In this document: positions 50,547 to 59,029 of the stretch, piece after piece
How the letters are laid out: the number at the start of each line of letters is the position of its first letter
Numbering within the stretch: position 1 is the first letter of the stretch
DNA from: Prevotella sp. khp7
Lineage (GTDB): Bacteria; Bacteroidota; Bacteroidia; Bacteroidales; Bacteroidaceae
Length of the DNA stretch: 64,000 nt
NCBI RefSeq assembly: GCF_900109055.1
Contig: NZ_FOIV01000002.1
Span: 744,001-808,000, forward strand
Direction of reading: 5' to 3'
The notes under the pieces: generated by a model
The model's input: only the letters and a program-made list of their open reading frames with translations
What the model was told of the DNA's origin: nothing
Database searches by the model: none
Position numbers and translations under genes: made by a program

Positions 50547-53276
50547 TTATAAAGCTTGTAGAAAGTCTGTAAGGCTGTCTTTTTGAGATAGCGCAAACTT
50601 TTGACGGATACGGTAACGGGCAATTTCTACACCGCGGATGGAGATATTGAGTAGGGGGGCAATCTCTTTCGACATTAGATTCATGCGGATGTAAGCGCAG
50701 AGCATCTTCTCCTTGTGTGAGAGTTGTGGATAGCGTTCACCGAGGGTCTTCAAGAAGTTATGATGTACGCTGTCGAATTCGCTACGGAAGGCTTCTAAGT
50801 CTTCATCATGTTCGATGTTGGTGTCAATCTGACCGATGAGTCGTACTACACGGCGTTTGATAGCAGGTAGATTCTCTTCGCTTAGTCCATTATTAATACT
50901 AACGGCTGTCTTCTTGATTTCCTGCAGCATCTCGTTTTTGCGGACTATGTTCATACGTGAACGTACTAGCTCATCCTGGCGTGCCCGTAGTTCTATCTCC
51001 AGTTTCTCTTCCTCCAGATTCTCAATCTGTTCGTCTTTCTCTTGGATGAGACGCTGTCGACTTTGTACCAGGCGACGATATAGTGTGCAGATGGCGATGA
51101 GAATAGTTATTATATATAAGGTGTAAGCCCACCAAGTACGATACCAAGGTGGTAGAATGGTAAACTCAAAACATGTCTCTCCACTTTTACTACCATTAGC
51201 GGTAATTACTCTGACGTGGTAGGTATAATGGCCTTCGGGTAAATTTGTGTATTCCTTGATGTGCAGTCGGGTAGGCTGACTCCACTCCTGCTCTTCTGAA
51301 CCTTCTAACCAGTAGCTGAAACGAATTGTCTGAGTGGGATCGTAGCTATTGGCGCTATATTCGAAACGTAACGAGTTGTTACCCCACTTAATTTGTGGCG
51401 TCTCGGCTTTATAGTAGAGGGTGTCGGTGTTGTTGCCTATAACGATACGTCGGATATACGGCTGTATCAATCTGGCAGTGTCCTGTGACTGCTGGTTTTC
51501 CAACAAGGCAAAACCATCCTCAGTGCCGATAACGGCTTGGTGGTGGTTGGTAAAGCTCACATTTTCAAAATCCTCCATCAGGCAATCATTCAGGTAGCTG
51601 TGATGCACGTGGTCTTTGCTTACATGCATGGCGCCATCAGTAGCATACCAAATGCACCCATCAGACGATTGGTAGATATAGGTATAAGCAGTCTGTCCGC
51701 CCAGTTGTTGCTCTAAGGCAAAATGGCGAACCAGTTGGTCGTGAGTGGCATCGTAACGAAAAAGACCTTGACGACTGGCAATCACCATCTCGCCATCTAT
51801 TTTGGTAATGTAAACATTGTCACCTTTTGGCAATGCAGCCGAATTATAACACTTCTTACTCTTAACGTTTAGCAGGTCATTGCTGAGTGTTAGGCGGTAG
51901 AGTCCTTTCTCTTTGTTAGCTACCCAGATAGCATCTGTTAGTTCTTCGATATAGAAGGTTTTAGCCGAGATGTCGGCGCCCTTCACTTTTTCTGCTATCT
52001 TCCAACCTTGTGACAATTGCTTCATCAAGCGTAAACCCCAATAGGAACTAGTGAGTAATACGTCTGGATGACGGCTAAGTGCACGTACACCCCATACACC
52101 TCGGTTGTCGTAATGGGTGATACGACTGCCGTTGATATTCATAAAGAATTGTCGTCCACCACAGAATAGCTGACCACCAATGGTGTCGAGACATAGTACC
52201 TGACTACCCGTACCTTCTACAAAGCGAATATGGTTACCCTCCATTACGTACAGACCTTGGTTAGTGCCAAAGTAGAGCTTACCTTGATAAGTGATGCTGC
52301 AGTTGCCACTGCCGATTGGTGACTGCCGACTATTAAGAAATCGCATGGGTGAGCTGAGTTGGATGCAGTCAAGTCCATTGTCGAGTGCCAACCATAGGTT
52401 TTGGTCATTGTCGAAGGCCGTAGAAAGTACCGTCTTGTTCTGCAGTCCGTTGTTAGTCGAAATCCTGTCGATAGTGTTAGTGCGCAAGTCCATTAATATC
52501 ACTCCATCCTGCAGTGTGCCCAATGCCAGCATCGATCCAGATAGAGCAGCGCACGATAGCTGAATTCCACCTGAAAGTTTGTTGTCTGCTACATTGAATG
52601 GTTGCAAACGGTTGTTGCTGTAGAGGTACAATCCATTGTTACTGGTTACCAATAGCAACTTTTGCTGCCAAGGCAGTATGGCTACAATATTCGATGTTTT
52701 ACGAATGTCGATACCTTCTAATGGCACAAACTTCTTTCCAACCAATACGGATAGCCCTTTATATGAGGTGATATAAAGCCGGTTGTAGACTACAGTTGAA
52801 TAATGTACACCAGGTTCGCAGGCGAGTCGTGTCTTATAATCGTTAATGTAGAATGCGTTATCGCTTTGAAAAAAAACGTCGTTGCCAATACGGTGTATAT
52901 ACCATATGTTTACTTGTCCCTTTTGGCCCATCTTTCCTGATAGTTCTTGGTAAGCCATTTTCCCTTTGTTATTCCTTACAAAACGTCCGAACTGCCCCAA
53001 AGCACCCACGTAGATTGTGTCGCTACCAGGTAGTACCGATCTTACCTTAGTGTTGCCTGGTAGTGGGTAAGTACTCCAATTGGTGCCATCGTATTCTAAC
53101 AGACCGCTATTGTTGGCAAAATACATCCAGCCTTCTTTACTTTGCCCTATCTGCCAATTCTGGTTGCCGGAGTGGTAAGTTTGCCGTGAATAGTTTATAA
53201 CTGCTCGTTGCCAAGGATTCTGGGCAGTAACTTGCAGTGTGGTAGCAACCAATAGTAATAATATCCATTTCTTCAT
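50547..53276 (-). CDS. Periplasmic-propeller sensor with LuxR-type DNA-binding end (PUL regulator)
   Basis: 909 residues from the ATG at 53276 (signal peptide MKKWILLLLVATTLQVTA). An upstream in-frame ATG at 53333 precedes the promoter. Residues about 25-620 are repeated propeller blades (NNSGLLEYDGTNW, NGLYLYSNN, ENGLDCIQ-like), then a Y_Y_Y domain (about 640-705), one membrane segment (about 712-735), a coiled coil (to about 800) and a LuxR-type helix-turn-helix (LSHKEKMLCAYIRMNLMSKEIAPLLN, about 850-905). No histidine kinase or receiver domain is present. So sensing and DNA binding lie in one chain. It is divergent from susC and is the likely regulator of the locus. Confidence 0.88.
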   Translation of the reverse strand: MKKWILLLLVATTLQVTAQNPWQRAVINYSRQTYHSGNQNWQIGQSKEGWMYFANNSGLLEYDGTNWSTYPLPGNTKVRSVLPGSDTIYVGALGQFGRFVRNNKGKMAYQELSGKMGQKGQVNIWYIHRIGNDVFFQSDNAFYINDYKTRLACEPGVHYSTVVYNRLYITSYKGLSVLVGKKFVPLEGIDIRKTSNIVAILPWQQKLLLVTSNNGLYLYSNNRLQPFNVADNKLSGGIQLSCAALSGSMLALGTLQDGVILMDLRTNTIDRISTNNGLQNKTVLSTAFDNDQNLWLALDNGLDCIQLSSPMRFLNSRQSPIGSGNCSITYQGKLYFGTNQGLYVMEGNHIRFVEGTGSQVLCLDTIGGQLFCGGRQFFMNINGSRITHYDNRGVWGVRALSRHPDVLLTSSYWGLRLMKQLSQGWKIAEKVKGADISAKTFYIEELTDAIWVANKEKGLYRLTLSNDLLNVKSKKCYNSAALPKGDNVYITKIDGEMVIASRQGLFRYDATHDQLVRHFALEQQLGGQTAYTYIYQSSDGCIWYATDGAMHVSKDHVHHSYLNDCLMEDFENVSFTNHHQAVIGTEDGFALLENQQSQDTARLIQPYIRRIVIGNNTDTLYYKAETPQIKWGNNSLRFEYSANSYDPTQTIRFSYWLEGSEEQEWSQPTRLHIKEYTNLPEGHYTYHVRVITANGSKSGETCFEFTILPPWYRTWWAYTLYIITILIAICTLYRRLVQSRQRLIQEKDEQIENLEEEKLEIELRARQDELVRSRMNIVRKNEMLQEIKKTAVSINNGLSEENLPAIKRRVVRLIGQIDTNIEHDEDLEAFRSEFDSVHHNFLKTLGERYPQLSHKEKMLCAYIRMNLMSKEIAPLLNISIRGVEIARYRIRQKFALSQKDSLTDFLQAL

Positions 53277-53295
53277 ACATATTTTTATTTGGTGG

Positions 53296-53327
53296 CAAAG
53301 ATAAACATTATATTCGAGAAAAGCAAT
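53296..53327 (-). promoter_or_regulatory. Promoter of the PUL regulator
   Basis: Minus strand ATTG at 53327-53324 (one mismatch), 20 bases, TATCTTTG at 53303-53296, 20 bases before the regulator start. Confidence 0.65.
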
Positions 53328-53400
53328 AAACAAGAGAAATTTATTTTAATAGTTTGATGTAGCGCTTTTATTTGTTAATGCATTGATTTGTAATGAGATA

Positions 53401-53429
53401 TTCTCTTGTAGAGAAACTACTGATGTAGT
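53401..53429. promoter_or_regulatory. Two adjacent palindromes in the regulator-susC gap (candidate operator)
   Basis: TTCTCT-TGT-AGAGAA at 53401-53415 is followed at once by ACTAC-TGAT-GTAGT at 53416-53429. They lie 64-92 bases upstream of the susC -7 box, the distance expected for activator sites. No T-tract follows. Confidence 0.5.
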
Positions 53430-53492
53430 GGTTCTGTTGGTGTGTAGTAATTGTGATGTGGCAGATTATTTATGTTGGTGGAAGAATTGACT

Positions 53493-53500
53493 TACTTTTG
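53493..53500 (+). promoter_or_regulatory. -7 box (TACTTTTG) of susC
   Basis: TACTTTTG 39 bases before the susC start. The -33 position lacks TTTG, which suits an activator-dependent promoter. Confidence 0.5.
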
Positions 53501-53539
53501 TGCCATCAATTTTATATATCAAACTAAATACCTGTTTAT

Positions 53540-56500
53540 ATGAGTACAAAAAAATTATCAACACGAAGCATGAAGTTGCTACTTTGCTGCTGTACGTGGT
53601 TACTGATGGGAACTAGTGTGTGGGCACAATCCACCATAATCATTAAGGGAACCGTGCTCGATGCGAGCACGCGCGAACCTATGATTGGCGTCAGTATTCT
53701 GGAACAAGGTACATCAAATGGTACCGTGGCCGATTTCGATGGTCATTTCTCCTTAGCAAATGTAAAGAGTGGAGCAACCATTCAGCTTACGTTTATTGGC
53801 TATAAGACGCTCTCGCTGCCAGTTGCCAAAGTGCAAGGCACTATCCTGATGACTGAGGACGATAAAACACTTACCGAAGTGGTGGTGGTGGGTTATGGCA
53901 CACAGAAAAAGGTAAATCTTTCGGGTGCTGTTTCTGCTGTTGATGGCGAAAAGTTGTCCGCCAAACCATCAAGTAATGTGCTCGATGCTATGCAGGGCGA
54001 ACTGCCTGGTGTAGCTGTACTACGAAGCAGTGGTGAGCCTGGTAGCGAGACCAGCGGTATGCGTATTCGTGGCTTCTCGTCGGTCAACTCTACCTCAACG
54101 CTTGTGCTGATAGATGGTGTTGAGGGCGATTTGTCTCTGCTCAATGCCGAAGATATCGAAAGTATTTCGGTACTGAAGGATGCTGCTGCCTGTGCTATCT
54201 ATGGTGCCCGAGCTGCTGCTGGTGTAGTACTTGTTACTACAAAGAATGGTGGCGATGGCAAGCCCAGAATCAGCTATAGCGGTTATTATGCTACCAACCT
54301 GCCTAGTAATATGCCAGAGCGTTTGCCTGCATGGGAAGAGCAGGAGTGGATAAATATCGGACGAATCAATCAGGGTGGTAAACCCGAGTGGAACCCAGAG
54401 CAGTCAAGTTGGGTAGGTAATAGCAACTTCAACTATCGTCCCAATAATACCAATGGCCGTTGGGATCTGTTCTCGGCTACCAACTGGGTAGATGAGGGTA
54501 CACGTAATCATTCTGATCAGACCAACCACAGTCTGTCTGTGTCGGGTGGTTCCAAAAATATCAACTACCTGATTTCGGGAAACTATTTTTATAAAAACGG
54601 TATGCTTAAGTATGGTAAGAACGATAACACCCGTGTTAATCTGCATGCCAAGGTAAATGCCGAGTTTAGTAAGTATATTGCTGTAGGTGTAAACATGCAG
54701 TATCAGTCGAAAAAGAATAATAATCCATCGGCAGGAGCTGGTGCCATCCTAAATAACCTTTATGGCTCTCGTGCACGCCAGCTTATCTATAATCCTACTG
54801 AGGACGTAAACTATGACGTTAATCCCTATAATGGCGATTTGCAATTTAACCCTATCCAAGTGATGAAGGAGGGCGGACAGTCGGAAACACTTTATGAAAC
54901 TTTTGTTGGTAAGGGCGACCTGACCATCAAGAATCTGTTAAAAGGTTTGCGTATTAACCTTAGTGCCAGTCGTCGTGCTGGATATTATACAGGTCGTACC
55001 GAGCGTCATTATATGGTATGGTACGGTATGACTGGTAATAATGTACGTCAGTCGTACAACGATCCTAACTCACTCTATCGTATTAAGAACAATGACTTTC
55101 ACGATTTGTTCGAGGCGACTGTTAATTATGAGTTTGATATAAAGAAGCATAACATCAAGTTGTTGGCTGGAACTTCATATGAGAACTATCGTAAGGATGA
55201 GTTCTCTGCCACAGCTAAGAATATGAACTCTAACGATTTCTACTCTTTCAACTACTACGATACAGCCGAGGCAACCAACACATCTTTGGGCGATAACATC
55301 GCACCTTGGTCAATGATGTCATACTTTGGTCGTTTGAACTACAACTATGCTGATCGTTATCTGTTCGAAGCAAATGTTCGCTACGATGGTTCGTCGCGCT
55401 TGGCTCCAGAGAAACGATGGAAGGCTTTCCCTTCTGTATCTGCGGCTTGGCGTATCAGTCAGGAAGAGTGGTTCAAACTTGGTTGGATAAGCAATCTGAA
55501 ACTGCGTGCCTCGTGGGGTCAGTTGGGTAATGGTGCCATTTTGGGCCTATACGATTATATCCCCACCATTGCACAGAGCACGGTGTATATGGGCGAGAAG
55601 TCGTACTATCAGAGTCAGTTGGCTTCGAAAGATAAAACTTGGGAGACTATTGAGACCACTAACGTCGGTGTTGATCTAGGTCTGCTGAATGGTAGATTGA
55701 ACGCTTCGTTCGATTACTATTGGAAGTATAATAACGATATGCTGTCTAAACTACAGTTGCCACATACTATCGGTATTGGTATCCCTAATGTGAATGTGGG
55801 TAAGCTGAAAACATGGGGTTGGGAGTTCGAAATTAAGTGGAACGACCGTATTGGCGACTTCAGTTATCAGGTGGCCTTTAATATCTCTGATGCTCAGAAT
55901 AAACTCATGGAGTACGATGGTGCCGATGTTATCTATGCAGGAACAGTTGGTTTGCTCGAGGGCTATGCTTTGAACACCATTTGGGGCTATAAGACTGATG
56001 GCTACTGGAGCAGCCTCGACGAATACAAACAGTATAAGGAAGCACACCCTGGTTATAAGTCGTTCAGCGACGGTAAAGTAGGTGCTGGCGATGTGCGATA
56101 CCTCACATTGCCCGATAAGGATGGTAACATAGGTCATCAGGTAGGTGCTGGCGATGGCACAAAAGAAAACCACGGCGATCTGGTTTATTTAGGTGATGCC
56201 AACGGACGTTATCTTTATGGTCTTAATCTCTCTGCTCAGTGGAAAGGCTTCGATCTGACGATGATGTTCCAGGGAGTTGGCAAACGCAAACTACTGATAG
56301 ATACAGAGGCTATTGCCCCATTCGGTCGCACCTATCAGATGCCTTGGACCATCCATCGCGACTATTGGACCGAGGATAATCAGGATGCATTCTGGCCACG
56401 CCTTTACAACTACAATGGCGATATGTTTAATTTCCAACCTTCCGACAAGTGGGTACAGAATGCCGCTTACCTCCGTCTGAAGAACATTACTCTGGGATAC

Positions 56501-56677
56501 ACCGTGCCTATTTCTAAGAAGTACATTCAGAAACTGCGTGTATATATCAGTGGTAACGATGTATGGGAGAAGTCTGACATCCTGAAGGTTTTCGACCCAG
56601 AATCGGGTAACAATGTAGGTCGTAACTACTATCCTTTCTTCCGCACATGGGCTTTTGGCGTGAATGTTACGCTTTAG
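53540..56677 (+). CDS. SusC/RagA-family TonB-linked outer-membrane transporter
   Basis: 1045 residues. Signal peptide ends about residue 29 (SVWAQ). Carboxypeptidase-D regulatory-like domain about 33-115 (IKGTVLDASTREPMIGVSILEQG), then the TonB-box-like VVVVGYGTQKK, plug domain about 130-240 (IESISVLKDAAACAIYGARAAAGV) and a large beta-barrel to the end. SusC imports oligosaccharides using TonB energy and pairs with the SusD protein encoded 40 bases downstream. The N-terminal 120 residues closely resemble those of the second SusC at 62829. Confidence 0.96.
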   Translation: MSTKKLSTRSMKLLLCCCTWLLMGTSVWAQSTIIIKGTVLDASTREPMIGVSILEQGTSNGTVADFDGHFSLANVKSGATIQLTFIGYKTLSLPVAKVQGTILMTEDDKTLTEVVVVGYGTQKKVNLSGAVSAVDGEKLSAKPSSNVLDAMQGELPGVAVLRSSGEPGSETSGMRIRGFSSVNSTSTLVLIDGVEGDLSLLNAEDIESISVLKDAAACAIYGARAAAGVVLVTTKNGGDGKPRISYSGYYATNLPSNMPERLPAWEEQEWINIGRINQGGKPEWNPEQSSWVGNSNFNYRPNNTNGRWDLFSATNWVDEGTRNHSDQTNHSLSVSGGSKNINYLISGNYFYKNGMLKYGKNDNTRVNLHAKVNAEFSKYIAVGVNMQYQSKKNNNPSAGAGAILNNLYGSRARQLIYNPTEDVNYDVNPYNGDLQFNPIQVMKEGGQSETLYETFVGKGDLTIKNLLKGLRINLSASRRAGYYTGRTERHYMVWYGMTGNNVRQSYNDPNSLYRIKNNDFHDLFEATVNYEFDIKKHNIKLLAGTSYENYRKDEFSATAKNMNSNDFYSFNYYDTAEATNTSLGDNIAPWSMMSYFGRLNYNYADRYLFEANVRYDGSSRLAPEKRWKAFPSVSAAWRISQEEWFKLGWISNLKLRASWGQLGNGAILGLYDYIPTIAQSTVYMGEKSYYQSQLASKDKTWETIETTNVGVDLGLLNGRLNASFDYYWKYNNDMLSKLQLPHTIGIGIPNVNVGKLKTWGWEFEIKWNDRIGDFSYQVAFNISDAQNKLMEYDGADVIYAGTVGLLEGYALNTIWGYKTDGYWSSLDEYKQYKEAHPGYKSFSDGKVGAGDVRYLTLPDKDGNIGHQVGAGDGTKENHGDLVYLGDANGRYLYGLNLSAQWKGFDLTMMFQGVGKRKLLIDTEAIAPFGRTYQMPWTIHRDYWTEDNQDAFWPRLYNYNGDMFNFQPSDKWVQNAAYLRLKNITLGYTVPISKKYIQKLRVYISGNDVWEKSDILKVFDPESGNNVGRNYYPFFRTWAFGVNVTL

Positions 56678-56717
56678 TGAATTGATAATAGAAAAGTTAT
56701 AATTGATAATTAGAATT

Positions 56718-58391
56718 ATGAAAAAGAATATCATAAAATCCATCTATACGGCAGGTGCTGTTTGTGTCATGATGCTGCTTACGAGCTGCGAACTCGACCG
56801 TCTGCCCGAAACAACACTCGCCGATAATACCTTCTGGCAGAGTGAAACCGACCTGCGCGGTGCTTGCAATAAGTTGTATGTCGACCTGCCAGGTTTCGAT
56901 CACGACCGTCGTGCAGATGATATTATCGGTACATCGGCTAATGGCACCTCGAGTGGTAACTGGAGTCTGCCTTCAACATCGGGCGATTGGAGCAACCCTT
57001 ATAATAAAATAGGTGTATGCAATAATATCATTTCCAAGGGAGCCGTGGCTCCTCTTACCGATGCTCAGAAGAATCGCTGGTTGGCCGAGGCTTATTTTTT
57101 CCGTGCTTTCCATTTCTTCGATCTCGTAAAGAAATACGGCGATGTGCCTCTGATTCTGAAAGCTTTCGACTCTACCAGCGATCCGGATATCAAGATGGCT
57201 CGCACACCAAGAGAAGAGGTGATTCAGCAGTGCTACAGCGACTTGCGATTTGCCGAGGAGTGGTTGCCTGAGATCGATGCTGTCAGCAGTGATGCCGATT
57301 GGGGGCGTGTATCAAAGTCGGCTGCTCGTGGTCTGATGATGCGTATCGGTCTCTACGAGGGTACTTTCTCTAAGTATCATGGTTTGTCGAGCGACTCGAA
57401 AGCGCATCTGAAGATAGCTGTTGATGCGGCCGAGCGCCTGATTAATAGTGGTAAGCACGCCCTATATCCCGACTATCAAAAGTTGTTTTATTTTGATGGC
57501 GAGGGTCGTCAGAATAAAGAGAATGTATTTGTGAAGGTGTATGGTCCTAATGGGGCAGGTGCCACCATTGCTCATGGCAACTCTCGTCAGTTGGAGAATG
57601 GTGTCAGCGTAACGCGTCAGGCTATCGACCAGTATCTCTATACCGATGGTCTGCCTCGCGAAAAGAGCAAACTGGCAATGATCCCCGAGACACACTATGA
57701 CGATATCTTTGAAAAGCGCGACCCACGTTTGGGTATGACCATCTATCATAAGGGCGAAGAGGCTTACAAGGGAGGCTATGTTCCCTTCAGCAATCAGCAT
57801 GGTAATGGTTATGGCATCAAGAAAGGTTTTATGCTTGATGAGTGGACTACTAATAGTAAGGAAACGGTTGATAAGATGGTGATTCGTTATGCTGAGGTGC
57901 TGCTTTCGTATGCAGAGGCACTTTATGAGTTAAACGGTAGTATTACCGATGAGCAGTTAAACCTGACAGTGAATGCCGTTCGTGCCCGTAGTGGTTTTAG
58001 TGCTAAGCTTACCAACGATTTTGCCAAGCAGAATGGCTTGAATATCCTTGATGAAATCCGTCGCGAACGTTTGGTAGAGTTTATCGACGAGGGACTGCGC
58101 TATAACGATATCATCCGTTGGAAGATTGCCGAAAAGGTTCTGCCAACTACTATGCTTGGTCTGAAGTATAATGAGGATGATACCAATGCCCAGCGCGAAG
58201 ATTTGCAGAGTCGTCTCACTACCGAGGGTGGTATGTACAAAGGACAGAAGGTATGCGACCAAGCCGATATCTATGTCATCGAAGAGGCAGCAGCCCGCTC
58301 TTTTAATCCCAATAAAGATTATTATTATCCCATCCCAACTTACGAGATTGCTACCTCTGAAGGCAATGTGGTTCAGAATGCAGGATGGTAA
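56718..58391 (+). CDS. SusD/RagB-family glycan-binding lipoprotein
   Basis: 557 residues from the ATG at 56718. A TTG at 56703 is unlikely. The lipoprotein Cys is at 24 (MLLTSCELD). RagB/SusD features are the N-terminal LPETTLADNTFWQSETDLRGACNKLY, TPR-like helices in the middle, and the C-terminal NVVQNAGW ending after YYYPIPTYEI. SusD forms the lid of the SusC pore and binds sugar at the cell surface. It is in operon with susC and the lipoprotein 29 bases downstream. Confidence 0.95.
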   Translation: MKKNIIKSIYTAGAVCVMMLLTSCELDRLPETTLADNTFWQSETDLRGACNKLYVDLPGFDHDRRADDIIGTSANGTSSGNWSLPSTSGDWSNPYNKIGVCNNIISKGAVAPLTDAQKNRWLAEAYFFRAFHFFDLVKKYGDVPLILKAFDSTSDPDIKMARTPREEVIQQCYSDLRFAEEWLPEIDAVSSDADWGRVSKSAARGLMMRIGLYEGTFSKYHGLSSDSKAHLKIAVDAAERLINSGKHALYPDYQKLFYFDGEGRQNKENVFVKVYGPNGAGATIAHGNSRQLENGVSVTRQAIDQYLYTDGLPREKSKLAMIPETHYDDIFEKRDPRLGMTIYHKGEEAYKGGYVPFSNQHGNGYGIKKGFMLDEWTTNSKETVDKMVIRYAEVLLSYAEALYELNGSITDEQLNLTVNAVRARSGFSAKLTNDFAKQNGLNILDEIRRERLVEFIDEGLRYNDIIRWKIAEKVLPTTMLGLKYNEDDTNAQREDLQSRLTTEGGMYKGQKVCDQADIYVIEEAAARSFNPNKDYYYPIPTYEIATSEGNVVQNAGW

Positions 58392-58420
58392 ACAACAAAC
58401 AAACTAAAAAAACGTAATTT

Positions 58421-59020
58421 ATGAATAAGATAGTATCAAAAATCGTTTGTGCATGGTGCATCATGATGGTAGGTATGTCGTTCACTGCTTGTAACGACGA
58501 TGCTTGGGGAAACGATAATCCCGAAACCCAGAATGTGTTCTACTTCGGTTTCCAGGATTGGGGTAGGCTGGATAATAAACTGGCTTATACCGTTGCTCAG
58601 GGGCAAACGTTGGATATTCCTGTCCAGTTTTGGTGCGCAGGTTCGCGTGCTTTCGATGCAGAGTCTTTCTATTATGTGGATAGCAACCTGACATTAGGAG
58701 CCGATTATCAGATTGTTGATGCCAACGGCACCTCTCTGCAGCCTAATGCCAATGGTGCCTTCAGCATGAAGTGGCAGCTTACAGGTATTGATGCCACTGA
58801 TAATCATCGTGTACAGAGCATTTATTTCAAGGCTCTTAATGGTGCTAAGGGCGATGTTACAGTTACCACTTTCGATCCTAAGGATGTGGATGCTGATGAT
58901 AAAGTCCGTATTTCTAATGGCTCTGCTGATGGCGTAATCTATACGCCTAATAACATCAATAATCAGTACGAGGTACATTGCTTTACACAGAATTACAAGG
59001 TAAAAGTAACTATTCAGTAA
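58421..59020 (+). CDS. Surface lipoprotein of the PUL, unknown family (candidate glycan-binding protein)
   Basis: 199 residues. Lipoprotein signal ends at C24 (GMSFTAC), followed by the acidic NDDAWGND, the kind of sequence that can direct lipoproteins to the cell surface in Bacteroidota. The body is rich in short strands and aromatic residues (VFYFGFQDWG, IPVQFWCAG, AFSMKWQL) and looks like one or two immunoglobulin-like beta-sandwich domains. I recognise no named family. Its place after susD suggests a SusE-like binding role. It ends 9 bases before the giant enzyme's ATG. Confidence 0.72.
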   Translation: MNKIVSKIVCAWCIMMVGMSFTACNDDAWGNDNPETQNVFYFGFQDWGRLDNKLAYTVAQGQTLDIPVQFWCAGSRAFDAESFYYVDSNLTLGADYQIVDANGTSLQPNANGAFSMKWQLTGIDATDNHRVQSIYFKALNGAKGDVTVTTFDPKDVDADDKVRISNGSADGVIYTPNNINNQYEVHCFTQNYKVKVTIQ

Positions 59021-59029
59021 TTGCTTGAT

